DNA from: Robiginitomaculum sp.
GTDB taxonomy: Bacteria > Pseudomonadota > Alphaproteobacteria > Caulobacterales > Maricaulaceae
Assembly (NCBI GenBank): GCA_023301505.1
Contig: JALZUP010000109.1
Coordinates: 1 to 33,109 of the forward strand
DNA: 33,109 bases
Direction: 5' to 3'
Of the stretch, positions 17,101 to 23,933 are shown in pieces. The notes under the pieces are model-generated. The model was not told the DNA's origin. It saw nothing but the letters and a program-made list of their open reading frames with translations, and made no database searches. Position 1 is the stretch's first letter. Each line of letters begins with the position of its first letter. Both the position numbers and the translations under genes were made by a program.

Positions 17101-17511
17101 TTCGACAGCCGCGATAATACCATTAATTGCAACCTCGCCTGAATTGCCAGTCTGAATCTCTAGCCCGACAACATCTTCAAATTGCGCCGCATCTTCTGCG
17201 ACAAAGACGAGTTCGCCATTTGTCTCAATCGTAACATTGTTGTCTGAGTCTAGTGTCAGGGCGGGGAGGTCACCTGTTTCAGGGGTGATGCCGCCATCTT
17301 CTGCGCCAAGGGCTCCGATGAAAACATCTGCAGGAGCGCCGTCATCCGCTGTCGATGTTGATAGCGGGGTCGTAATATCTGAATTGATGACGACTTGAGC
17401 AAAGGCATTGCTACTAAAAATATGGCTGCTAATCATGCAGGCCATGCTTGCGGTTATCAACAAGCGGGTTTTGAGGCCTGTTGAAGGCGAAAGAGGCTGT
17501 GTAGCAGACAT
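14167..17511 (-). CDS. Type V secretion autotransporter with C-terminal beta-barrel
   Basis: A large surface protein of 1,114 residues from ATG 17511, preceded by GGGAAAA; an in-frame TTG at 17523 adds four residues. It has a Sec signal peptide with a long n-region and a hydrophobic core ending near SSNAFAQ. The passenger (roughly residues 40–830) is rich in Gly, Asp, Ser, Thr and Asn with beta-helix-like repeats (phrases such as NTGDITASISG and NEGTISASG). The last 275 or so residues are the autotransporter barrel, starting near SAWIEEFGYYG and ending in the outer-membrane signature RLVLRMLF with terminal Phe. The whole passenger has no Lys or Cys. Passenger function (adhesin, esterase, protease) cannot be assigned; no catalytic motif is evident. 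It is divergent from the small lipoprotein gene. Confidence 0.9.
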   Translation of the reverse strand: MSATQPLSPSTGLKTRLLITASMACMISSHIFSSNAFAQVVINSDITTPLSTSTADDGAPADVFIGALGAEDGGITPETGDLPALTLDSDNNVTIETNGELVFVAEDAAQFEDVVGLEIQTGNSGEVAINGIIAAVEEFNIGTNDDGLFEGVFAEGLGRTGVLISGSGAFAGNITTADTSQIEIQGNDSFGVLLRDTASVVGGINLDGVINATGANSTAVSLQGDTVGDVTISAAIQSQGENNSSVRIDGDIDGAFVYQGDISNTAYTNPFRPPEFFRDLLTDEDRLQADSALIIGGDISGGVHLALDETVNDEGVVTATRTPTISQLGEAPAVLVQGADGAPIMIGLVGTNDPDSDPSEQFGFINEAIITSSSLFDDLGATGVSFENATIAGGISNTGIISTTNNRDGGDDAAQSVAVRIGDGVTSGVFNNGGSILASAIESTDVFTDLNDIPDANDVLATALSIEGSANIAELTNTGDITASISGREGGAFALVDQSGNLAMITNEGTISASGFNSDPNADADFVPEFTLVAIDVSANTSGVTFTQQQTFDPTPDDDIDPISPSLTGDILFGSGDDIFSSAAGTITGGVDFNDGNDRFDLADTFFIGNITNSSGDLDITLSENSTLQPTQTGTLNISSLTVDDTSTLFSIIDASSDTAETSLISATGDITLQDGATLTPVLVNIIDDEEDEFGATIQTTSYVLLEANNLTIDGGVESLQLETTPFLYDVDLSQEDQTLIADLTLRDASVLGLDNAQLGDENEVYNAVLGSLRNNDDLGSAFTSITEQEDFISAYNQVLPEFSAAATQFVGANIDGATGSVSSHLNNARLSDQQPGSAWIEEFGYYGEREQVNLSEGYTGYGFGFTGGIDTAFGPFHTVGINLGFAASEIEDDIGFDDPLNVETFQAGLYAGYALGALSIDGYIGGGLSNFESSRNVEIGNFNQSVFGDWDGTHYNGSLNVGYDVNLGSKYFLRPTVNVSYVSLTEDAYEETGSGAFNLAIEERDSELGHASALLNFGGFWEDDRKWWRPSMRLGARTEFTDSNTSTVAAFLSGGDTLDFFTLTGEEFPNEALLFGLSFAMGTKFSSFSIDYDADLRDDYSLHTARLVLRMLF

Positions 17512-17818
17512 ATTTTTTCCCAATTATATCAAGGCGCAAATCATCTTTGCGCTGAATCAGATTATTGTAGCCTTTAAACGCGCCAAGGCCAATGAAGAAT
17601 TATTTAGTTTTACACATGGTTTCTCGCTAAATTTTTAGTGATTTATGCCCAATAATCGCCCATATTTCCGATTAGCCATAACAGGAATGACGATTTGATT
17701 CGGTTATGGTCTTTAATTGTGACGTTTGGATAGATAAAGTAGGTAAATGGATATGCTTAGCCTCAATAGAGCCATAAACGGAAGAGCCAGAAATGGATCC
17801 GTAAATATTTACAAGCCC
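17512..17818. other. Divergent intergenic region between autotransporter and lipoprotein
   Basis: About 300 bases without a convincing gene if the lipoprotein starts at 17819. It should hold promoters for both divergent genes. Visible elements are a seven-base inverted repeat ccataac/gttatgg (17676–17682, 17703–17709, 20 apart) and the 12-base palindrome at 17801–17812. I cannot place −35/−10 boxes with confidence. Confidence 0.5.
17801..17812. promoter_or_regulatory. Perfect 12-bp palindrome gtaaatatttac
   Basis: The sequence reads the same on both strands and ends seven bases before the preferred lipoprotein ATG (17819). It could be an operator. If translation instead begins at 17747 it would lie inside coding sequence. 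AT-rich palindromes can occur by chance, so confidence is low. Confidence 0.3.
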
Positions 17819-18157
17819 ATGAATGTCTGTGCGCGCCTCGCTGCTTTAGCCGCAATTGCAATATTGCCGGGCTGTATCACCATGCCAGTTTTTGATCGAA
17901 GCGCTGATATTCCTGCTGAGTTTCGCGAAGATATTGACGCCATTGATAGCTATCCTGTTGCCGCCAATCTTCCGCCCGCGCCGCAGCAATTGACCACAAC
18001 AGAAGAATGGGATGATCGGGCAGGGGCAATTTTGGCGGTTAAAGCTGATCTGGCATTAAAAGCCAGTCTGCCAGTTCCAACGCCAGAGCAGATAAGGGCA
18101 CGCCGCACGGCTTTATTGGCCAAGCTTAATGCCTTCAAGCTCGACGACCCGACTTAG
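17819..18157 (+). CDS. Small putative lipoprotein of unknown function
   Basis: From ATG 17819 the product has 112 residues and starts with a compact lipoprotein signal peptide: a short basic n-region (MNVCAR), hydrophobic stretch LAALAAIAI and lipobox LPGC at residues 16–19. An earlier in-frame ATG at 17747 would put 24 extra polar residues in front and spoil the signal, although a weak AGG precedes it. After the lipidated Cys comes a Pro/Ala/Asp-rich segment (SYPVAANLPPAPQQL), then a helical C-terminus (IRARRTALLAKLNAFK). I recognise no family. Residues after Cys are Ile-Thr, not Asp, so outer-membrane sorting by Lol is plausible. It is divergent from the autotransporter; a shared envelope role is possible but unproven. 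Confidence 0.7.
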   Translation: MNVCARLAALAAIAILPGCITMPVFDRSADIPAEFREDIDAIDSYPVAANLPPAPQQLTTTEEWDDRAGAILAVKADLALKASLPVPTPEQIRARRTALLAKLNAFKLDDPT

Positions 18158-18347
18158 TGGCTGGCTATAATGGCAAGCTATAAATTATAGGCGCAAAATT
18201 ATGACTACGGAATTATAAAACGTGCGCAAATGAAGCGCGTAAAATAGGTGGCAATATATGGGCCATATTTTAGGATAGCGAAATTTTAAAACCGCGTTAT
18301 ATAAACCCGCAGCTAGCGCATGTTCAAAAGACTTAAAAGTAAATTAT

Positions 18348-19565
18348 ATGACTGATTTCCCAAGCCCAGAAGACCGCCTTAAGGATAAAGAGTTTTTTCG
18401 AATCCAGCGCTTGCCGCCTTATGTCTTTGAGAGTGTGAACCTACTTAAAGCAGAGCTTCGCGGGCAGGGCGCAGATATTATCGATTTTGGCTTTGGTAAT
18501 CCTGATATGGCCACGCCAAAACATGTGATCGACAAGCTAATTGAGACGGTGCAACGGCCCCGTACGACGGGTTATTCCGTCTCGCGCGGCATTTTAGGTC
18601 TGCGCCAAGCCTGTTCGCGCTATTATAAACGCCGCTTTGACGTTGATATGGATCCTAAAACAGAAATCGTTGCGACGATCGGCTCTAAAGAAGGCTTTGC
18701 AAATCTAGCTCAAGCAATTACCGCGCCTGGTGATGTGATTTATGCTCCTGATCCGTCCTATCCGCTTCACGCTTACGGGTTTATTATAGCGGGCGCGAGC
18801 ATTCAGGGGATTGCTGCGCTCACAGCCGATGAATATCTTCAGGGCCTGAAAGAGGCGCTTTTGGCCGCAGATAAGCCGCCTATGGCTGTTGTCGTCTGCT
18901 TTCCGTCAAACCCAACGGGGTTCACGGCGGATTTGTCATTTTATGAAGAGATCGTGGCACTGGCCAAGCAGTACGGCTTTTATGTCCTATCTGATCTGGC
19001 CTATTCGGAAATCTATTTTGGTGAGGCTCCTCCCTCCATCTTTCAGGTTGAGGGGGCTAAGGATGTGGCCGTTGAGACAATATCGCTGTCTAAAACCTAT
19101 TCTATGGCGGGCTGGCGCATGGGCTTTGCCGTGGGCAGTAAAAAACTGATTGCGGCCCTTGCGCGGGTGAAATCATATCTTGATTATGGCGCTTTCACGC
19201 CCATTCAAGTGGCGGCTTGCGCGGCGCTGGACGGGCCACAAGATTGCGTGGAAATGGCGCGGGCCGTTTATCGCTCGCGGCGTGACGTTATGATTAGGAG
19301 CTTTGCGCGCGCAGGCTGGGATATGCCCAAACCTGATGCGTCAATGTTTGTCTGGGCCCCTATACCAGAGCAATTTGCTCATCTTGGGTCTGTTGAATTT
19401 GCCAAATTACTTATGCGTGAGGCCTCTGTTGCTGTATCGCCGGGGGTTGGCTTTGGCGAAAATGGCGAAGGCTATGTCCGCCTTGGGCTTGTGGAAAACG
19501 AGCAACGTATTCGGCAGGCTGCGCGAAATATTAAGCAATTTATTGCTGATAATCCTGCCGCATAA
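18348..19565 (+). CDS. PLP-dependent aminotransferase, AlaC/LL-DAP aminotransferase-like
   Basis: A 405-residue fold-type I, class I/II aminotransferase. The PLP Schiff-base lysine is Lys249 in SLSKTYSMAGWRMGFAVG; other cofactor contacts are APDPSYPLHAYGF, CFPSNPTG and LSDLAYSEIYF, and the substrate-carboxylate Arg is in GYVRLGLVEN. Members next to glpX–recJ in alphaproteobacteria are usually annotated as alanine transaminase (AlaC) or LL-diaminopimelate aminotransferase; the sequence cannot separate these. A homoserine dehydrogenase gene that often lies between this gene and glpX is absent here; only about 265 non-coding bases intervene. About 190 bases of AT-rich sequence with no clear gene precede it, and no strong Shine-Dalgarno is visible. 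Confidence 0.88.
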   Translation: MTDFPSPEDRLKDKEFFRIQRLPPYVFESVNLLKAELRGQGADIIDFGFGNPDMATPKHVIDKLIETVQRPRTTGYSVSRGILGLRQACSRYYKRRFDVDMDPKTEIVATIGSKEGFANLAQAITAPGDVIYAPDPSYPLHAYGFIIAGASIQGIAALTADEYLQGLKEALLAADKPPMAVVVCFPSNPTGFTADLSFYEEIVALAKQYGFYVLSDLAYSEIYFGEAPPSIFQVEGAKDVAVETISLSKTYSMAGWRMGFAVGSKKLIAALARVKSYLDYGAFTPIQVAACAALDGPQDCVEMARAVYRSRRDVMIRSFARAGWDMPKPDASMFVWAPIPEQFAHLGSVEFAKLLMREASVAVSPGVGFGENGEGYVRLGLVENEQRIRQAARNIKQFIADNPAA

Positions 19566-19584
19566 ACTGCGCAAAATATGTAAA

Positions 19585-19614
19585 GCCATATAGGCCCTAT
19601 ATTGGCGCAGCTTT
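19585..19614 (+). terminator. Probable terminator after the aminotransferase gene
   Basis: The arms gccatatag (19585–19593) and ctatattggc (19597–19606, one bulged T) pair around a three-base loop. An outer ctgc/gcag pair (19567–19570, 19607–19610) can extend the structure, and CTTTT follows at 19611–19615. The T run is short, so termination strength is uncertain. Confidence 0.5.
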
Positions 19615-19820
19615 TAAACGGCTCTATTATATATATATTTACGCTATCAGGCTAAATCAGGGCTAATTTCCTAGCGGCGAATAGCCATATTGGGCACAAG
19701 TTGCGCCGCAATGGGGGTTTCACCGCTTTTGCTCATATTTGTCATAGCTTTTTTGTTCAAATTTGATTAGCAGAGCGCAAATATATGTATTTACCCATTG
19801 CGATACACGCGTGAGGGGAA

Positions 19821-19826
19821 AGAGGA
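19821..19826 (+). promoter_or_regulatory. Ribosome-binding site fixing the glpX start
   Basis: AGAGGA lies four bases before ATG 19831. It selects this start over the in-frame alternative at 19798, which would add eleven residues (MRYTREGKEEF) that encode the ribosome-binding site itself. Confidence 0.8.
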
Positions 19827-19830
19827 ATTT

Positions 19831-20787
19831 ATGAGCAAAATTGCAGGATTTAACACAGCGCTTGCGCTGGAAGCAGCCTTAGTGACCGAAAAGGCTGCTA
19901 TTGCCGCCTATCACATGGTTGGACGCGGTGATGAGAAAGCCGCAGACCAAGCCGCCGTTGACGCAATGCGTACGGGCCTGAATGCGATGAATATTCAGGG
20001 CCGTATTGTTATTGGTGAGGGCGAACGCGACGAAGCGCCTATGCTCTATATTGGCGAAGAAGTTGGCACAGGCAAAGGCCCAGCCATTGATATTGCGCTT
20101 GACCCACTTGAAGGCACGACATTGACGGCCAAAGCCATGGCAAATGCCTTGGCTGTGATGGCCTTTGCGCCCAAAGGCGGTCTTTTATATGCGCCAGACG
20201 TTTATATGGAAAAAATTGCTATCGGCCCTGGCTTTGCGCCCGGAATTGTCGATTTAGATACAAGCCCCGCCGATAATGTGCGGGCTTTGGCTAAAGCCAA
20301 AGATGTCGGCGTGGATAAGATTACGGTCTGCGTTATGGACCGTGCCCGTCACGCCAAGATTATTGGCGAATTGCGCGATCTTAATTGCCGCGTCTATTTG
20401 ATTACGGATGGAGATGTGCAGGGCGTGATTAATACGACCGATCCATCGACTGGCGTGGATATGTATATTGGTTCTGGCGGCGCGCCAGAAGGCGTTTTGG
20501 CCGCGGCCGCTTTGCGCTGCATTGGTGGCCAAATGCAAGGACGCCTTACATTTCGCAATGATGATGAGGTGGGCCGCGCCCGCCGAGTCGGTATTGATGA
20601 TTTAGATGCGAAATATGACCTTATGGGACTGGCCTCTGGCCCGACTATATTCTCAGCGACAGGCGTGACAGCGGGCAGCCTTCTGGACGGTGTTCGCTAT
20701 GAAGGCAATTTTGTGCATACGGAAACATTGGTGATGAGCAGCACAGATAATTCTGTCAATCGCCTTCGTTCCAAACGTCCCGCGTAA
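19831..20787 (+). CDS. glpX: Class II fructose-1,6-bisphosphatase
   Basis: GlpX hydrolyses fructose 1,6-bisphosphate in gluconeogenesis (class II, metal-dependent). From ATG 19831 the protein has 318 residues, near the family norm. Key motifs are RIVIGEGERDEAPMLYIGEEVG (metal-binding Glu/Asp), DIALDPLEGTTLTA (the DPxEGT inositol-phosphatase signature) and SGGAPEGVLAAAALRC. Together with tpiA in this window it covers lower and upper gluconeogenic steps. recJ follows closely with a hairpin in the junction. The common alphaproteobacterial order is aminotransferase–hom–glpX–recJ; hom is missing. Confidence 0.95.
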   Translation: MSKIAGFNTALALEAALVTEKAAIAAYHMVGRGDEKAADQAAVDAMRTGLNAMNIQGRIVIGEGERDEAPMLYIGEEVGTGKGPAIDIALDPLEGTTLTAKAMANALAVMAFAPKGGLLYAPDVYMEKIAIGPGFAPGIVDLDTSPADNVRALAKAKDVGVDKITVCVMDRARHAKIIGELRDLNCRVYLITDGDVQGVINTTDPSTGVDMYIGSGGAPEGVLAAAALRCIGGQMQGRLTFRNDDEVGRARRVGIDDLDAKYDLMGLASGPTIFSATGVTAGSLLDGVRYEGNFVHTETLVMSSTDNSVNRLRSKRPA

Positions 20788-20826
20788 GGCCAAGTGCAGG
20801 GCGAGCCAGCCTTAAACGATAAAGTA

Positions 20827-20846
20827 GCAGGGCCTGATGGCCCTGC
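20827..20846 (+). other. Perfect 8-bp hairpin at the glpX–recJ junction
   Basis: gcagggcc (20827–20834) and ggccctgc (20839–20846) pair perfectly around the loop tgat. It begins 39 bases after the glpX stop and lies between GTG 20794 and ATG 20869. No U tract follows, so it is not an intrinsic terminator; it could stabilise the glpX mRNA or tune recJ translation. Confidence 0.65.
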
Positions 20847-20868
20847 GCAAATTTCTGATAAAACGCAT

Positions 20869-22668
20869 ATGCCAGCTTCTGCCCTTTTAGGGGTGATCGC
20901 CTCAGTGACAGGCAAGCGCTGGACAGCGCGCTGCCAAGATATGCGCGACGCTGAATCCATTAGTCTTAAAGCGCAAGTTCCTGATTTTATTGGACAAATG
21001 CTTTCTGGGCGCGAGATTAGCTCTGAACAATCTGCGCCGTTTTTGGATCCCAAATTACGAGACTTTCTACCTGACCCGTCCAGTTTTTCCGATATGGATA
21101 AAGCCTCGCAACTCATTTTAGATGCGATGGACGCTGGGCAAAAGATCACCATATTTGCTGATTATGATGTTGATGGCGGCACATCCGCCGCGCAGCTTAT
21201 TCGGTGGGGCAAGGCGATGGGCCATGATTTTGGCCTCTATGTACCTGACCGCGTGAAAGAGGGATATGGCCCCAATGCAGGCGCATTTGATATTATTAAA
21301 GCCAATGGAACGCAGCTTGTCATAACTGTTGATTGCGGGGCGGCGGCTAAGGCCGCGCTTGAACATGCCGCCGAGATTGATTTGCCTGTCATTGTTGTCG
21401 ATCACCATCTTATGGATGAGGATTTACCGCCCGCTTTGGCCGTTATAAATCCAAACCGCAAAGATGATAAATCGGGCCAAGGACATATGGCGGCTGCGGG
21501 CGTGACCTTTATGCTTTTGGTTGCGCTTAGCCGTGATGCGAAACGGCGCGAGCTAAGCAATGTGCCCAACTTGCTCTCTTTTCTAGACCTTGCCGCCCTT
21601 GGTACAATTTGTGATGTGGTGTCTTTGACGGGCGTGAATAGAGCTTTGGTGTCTCAAGGGCTTAAAGTGCTAAGCGCTCGTAACAATGCTGGCATTGCTG
21701 CGCTTGCGGATGTGGCGGGGGCGAGCGGGCCGCTGGGGACATATCATGGCGGATTCGTGCTTGGCCCGCGCATTAATGCGGGCGGACGCATTGGTAAAGC
21801 GAATATGGGCGCAAAACTCCTTAGCGCGCTGGCTCCAGAGGCTGAGCTTTACGCCATGGCGCAAGAGCTAGATAGGGTGAACCAAGAGCGCAAAGAATTA
21901 CAAGATACTGTGCTCTCGCAAGCGCTCGAACAAGCGCGTGCCTTACCAGCGGATCAAGCCGTTATTATTGTCGCCAGCGAGGGCTGGCATCCGGGCATTA
22001 TTGGGATTGTTGCGGGGCGGTTAAAAGACCGTATGGGCAAACCTGCCATCGTAATTGGTATTGATGAGGACGGAACAGGTAAAGTAGCAATAGGCAAAGG
22101 GGCAATAGGCAAAGGGTCTGGCCGTTCAATCAAAGGCGTCAATCTAGGCGGAGCCATTAGCAAAGCCAAAGCGGCGGGGCTGCTCTCATCGGGCGGAGGG
22201 CATGAAATGGCGGGCGGACTAACGGTTGCGAAGAATAAAATCAAATTGCTCAGCAGTTTTTTAAATGCCGAGCTTGGCGAAGCTGTGGCTGAGGCCCGCG
22301 CCAAGGCAAGCCTTAAAATAGACGCTGTCCTCTCGCCGGGGGCCGTAAATCATGAGCTGCTTGAGCAGGCTGCAAAAGTCGGCCCCTTTGGCGCGGGTAA
22401 CCCGCAGCCTCTTTTTGCATTTGCGGATATGCGTATTACTTATGCCGAGCGCGTGCGCGGCGGTCATGTGCGCTGCGCTTTTGAAGATGCGGGCGGTCTG
22501 CGCGTGTCTGGCATTTGTTTTCGCGCCGAGGAGAGTGGTTTGGATGAAATCTTGCTGCAAGCTAATCCTCCCATAGTGCATGTTGCAGGGCGGCTAAAGG
22601 CAGATGAATGGCAAGGGCGAAAACGTATTGATTTGCAGGTTCAAGATATATCAATCGCGTCGTCTTAA
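20869..22668 (+). CDS. recJ: Single-stranded-DNA-specific exonuclease RecJ
   Basis: RecJ is a 5'→3' single-strand DNA exonuclease in recombination and repair. The DHH phosphoesterase motifs are clear: FADYDVDGGTSAA (motif I), VITVDCG (II), VVDHHLMDE (III, the DHH), and the DHHA1 domain ends SSGGGHEMAGG, with an OB-like C-terminus (GPFGAGNPQPLFAF). ATG 20869 gives 599 residues starting near LLGVIASVTGKRW, which fits where alphaproteobacterial RecJ proteins begin; GTG 20794, six bases after glpX, would add 25 low-complexity residues that encode the junction hairpin. Near residue 410 there is an in-frame 15-bp duplication giving AIGKG twice just before the conserved SGRS. The gene converges on the UDG gene. 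Confidence 0.95.
   Translation: MPASALLGVIASVTGKRWTARCQDMRDAESISLKAQVPDFIGQMLSGREISSEQSAPFLDPKLRDFLPDPSSFSDMDKASQLILDAMDAGQKITIFADYDVDGGTSAAQLIRWGKAMGHDFGLYVPDRVKEGYGPNAGAFDIIKANGTQLVITVDCGAAAKAALEHAAEIDLPVIVVDHHLMDEDLPPALAVINPNRKDDKSGQGHMAAAGVTFMLLVALSRDAKRRELSNVPNLLSFLDLAALGTICDVVSLTGVNRALVSQGLKVLSARNNAGIAALADVAGASGPLGTYHGGFVLGPRINAGGRIGKANMGAKLLSALAPEAELYAMAQELDRVNQERKELQDTVLSQALEQARALPADQAVIIVASEGWHPGIIGIVAGRLKDRMGKPAIVIGIDEDGTGKVAIGKGAIGKGSGRSIKGVNLGGAISKAKAAGLLSSGGGHEMAGGLTVAKNKIKLLSSFLNAELGEAVAEARAKASLKIDAVLSPGAVNHELLEQAAKVGPFGAGNPQPLFAFADMRITYAERVRGGHVRCAFEDAGGLRVSGICFRAEESGLDEILLQANPPIVHVAGRLKADEWQGRKRIDLQVQDISIASS
22087..22116. repeat. 15-bp perfect tandem duplication inside recJ
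   Basis: gcaataggcaaaggg occurs at 22087–22101 and 22102–22116. It is in frame, so RecJ carries AIGKG twice immediately before SGRS, a segment that is normally a short glycine-rich turn between strands in this family. Confidence 0.9.
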
Positions 22669-22686
22669 AGTCCTTTAAACCTGCAA
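22633..22686. terminator. Possible shared 3' hairpin between recJ and the UDG gene
   Basis: A nine-base perfect inverted repeat, ttgcaggtt (22633–22641) and aacctgcaa (22678–22686), spans the recJ stop codon and the short convergent gap. The 36-base interior is long, and GTTTATTTAT follows on the recJ strand. It may act as a weak bidirectional terminator. Confidence 0.3.
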
Positions 22687-22688
22687 GT

Positions 22689-23348
22689 TTATTTATCTAG
22701 AAATGAGCCTATATCTTTGAAAACATTATAAAACATGTCTTGCGTCAAGCGTTTCGTATTAGTGTTATAGCGCGAGCAATGATAGCTTGAATAAAGCCGC
22801 ATTCCATTTTCCAGATCATAAATTTTGTGATGCCCAAAGGGATAATCGCGCAGGCGCAGCCCTAGAGCGCGCACCGTGCTATCGTGAGAAATTTTGCCTA
22901 ATGTTAAAATGGCTTTGACCTTGTCCATTTGCTCGATTTGAGCGCTTAGGAAAGGACGGCATTGATTGACTTCGGCGGCAACAGGTTTGTTTTGCGGAGG
23001 CAGACAGCGTACGGCATTTGTGATCATGGCGCGCCGTAGCCTAAGCCCGTCATCGGGGCGGGCGTCATATGTGTTTTCGCAAAAACCATATTCAGCCAAA
23101 GCAGAATAGAGCAAATCACCCGCCCAGTCGCCAGTAAAGGGACGACCCGTTCGGTTGGCGCCCTGCATACCGGGGGCAAGGCCAACGATTAAAAGCTGGG
23201 CGTTTGGATCGCCAAAACTGGGGACAGGGCCATTATGCCAATCGGGGTGCTTGCCGCGCAAATCGACTAAAAAATCATGTAAGCGCGGACAAAGCTCGCA
23301 GCTAAATGGCGGCTCATATGCGCCTGTACTGCCTTGGATGGGCGGCAT
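22689..23348 (-). CDS. Family 5 (UDGb-type) uracil-DNA glycosylase
   Basis: This 219-residue protein removes uracil, and in this family also deaminated purines, from DNA to start base-excision repair. The family signature GLAPGMQGANRTGRPFTGD is at residues 56–74. Four cysteines in the positions of the UDGb iron–sulfur cluster are present: Cys17 and Cys20 (CELC), Cys115 (VRCLPPQNKP) and Cys130. The HYHCSRYNT-like second active-site loop reads YSSYHCSRYNTNT near residue 195. The ATG overlaps by one base the stop codon of the upstream NYN gene, so the two are translationally coupled. It converges on recJ, another repair gene. Confidence 0.9.
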   Translation of the reverse strand: MPPIQGSTGAYEPPFSCELCPRLHDFLVDLRGKHPDWHNGPVPSFGDPNAQLLIVGLAPGMQGANRTGRPFTGDWAGDLLYSALAEYGFCENTYDARPDDGLRLRRAMITNAVRCLPPQNKPVAAEVNQCRPFLSAQIEQMDKVKAILTLGKISHDSTVRALGLRLRDYPFGHHKIYDLENGMRLYSSYHCSRYNTNTKRLTQDMFYNVFKDIGSFLDK

Positions 23349-23902
23349 TAATCGCGCCCAATTAAAAGCTCAAGATCAGATAGATCTAACACATTATCGG
23401 CTTGGCGGCGTAGCTCATCTGCGAGCATGGGCGGCTTGGTTCTAGCGCTTGAGACCACAGTTACGCGCACGCCCTTAGCCTGCACGGCGCGCAAGGCTGC
23501 GCGAAAATCGCCATCGCCAGATATAAGAACCATATGGTCTATATTGTCAGCATGGCTAACCATATCTAGCGCAATTTCAATGTCCATATTGCCCTTAAGG
23601 CGTTTGCGTCCCTCGCGGTCAACAACCTCTTTGGCGGGTTTGCTCACGACATGATAGCCATTATAATCCAGCCAGTCTGTTAGGGGGCGAATGGCGGAAA
23701 AGTCATCGCGTTCGGCAATGGCTGTGTAATAATAAGCGCGTATCAAGCGGCCTTGATTGGCAAATAGGCTACGCAATTTTCCATAGTCGAAATCGAAATC
23801 AAGTTGTTTTCCAGCGGAATAAAGATTTGCGCCATCAATAAAAAGCGCGATAGTTTCATCACCGTAAAATATACGGCTAAGGTGGTCGGGATCGAAGGCC
23901 AT
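23348..23902 (-). CDS. NYN-domain (LabA/DUF88-type) putative ribonuclease
   Basis: A 184-residue PIN-like NYN domain protein. The acidic residues of the nuclease site are all present: Asp23 and Asn26 in FIDGANLY, Asp107 in KGNMDIEIALD, and Asp130/Asp132 in LISGDGDF. Relatives are named LabA or DUF88 and are predicted or shown to act on RNA; the target here is unknown. The protein is cytosolic. In alphaproteobacteria such a gene commonly sits divergent from folK, as here, with only 31 bases between the two start codons, so promoters must overlap the coding ends. Its stop overlaps the UDG start by one base. Confidence 0.9.
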   Translation of the reverse strand: MAFDPDHLSRIFYGDETIALFIDGANLYSAGKQLDFDFDYGKLRSLFANQGRLIRAYYYTAIAERDDFSAIRPLTDWLDYNGYHVVSKPAKEVVDREGRKRLKGNMDIEIALDMVSHADNIDHMVLISGDGDFRAALRAVQAKGVRVTVVSSARTKPPMLADELRRQADNVLDLSDLELLIGRD

Positions 23903-23933
23903 AAAAGCGCCTAATTAAGAATGTGAATAAAAT

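Noticed and set aside
13946-18347. Possible mobile element carrying the autotransporter
   Set aside because: No transposase, integrase, terminal inverted repeats or target-site duplications could be found around it.
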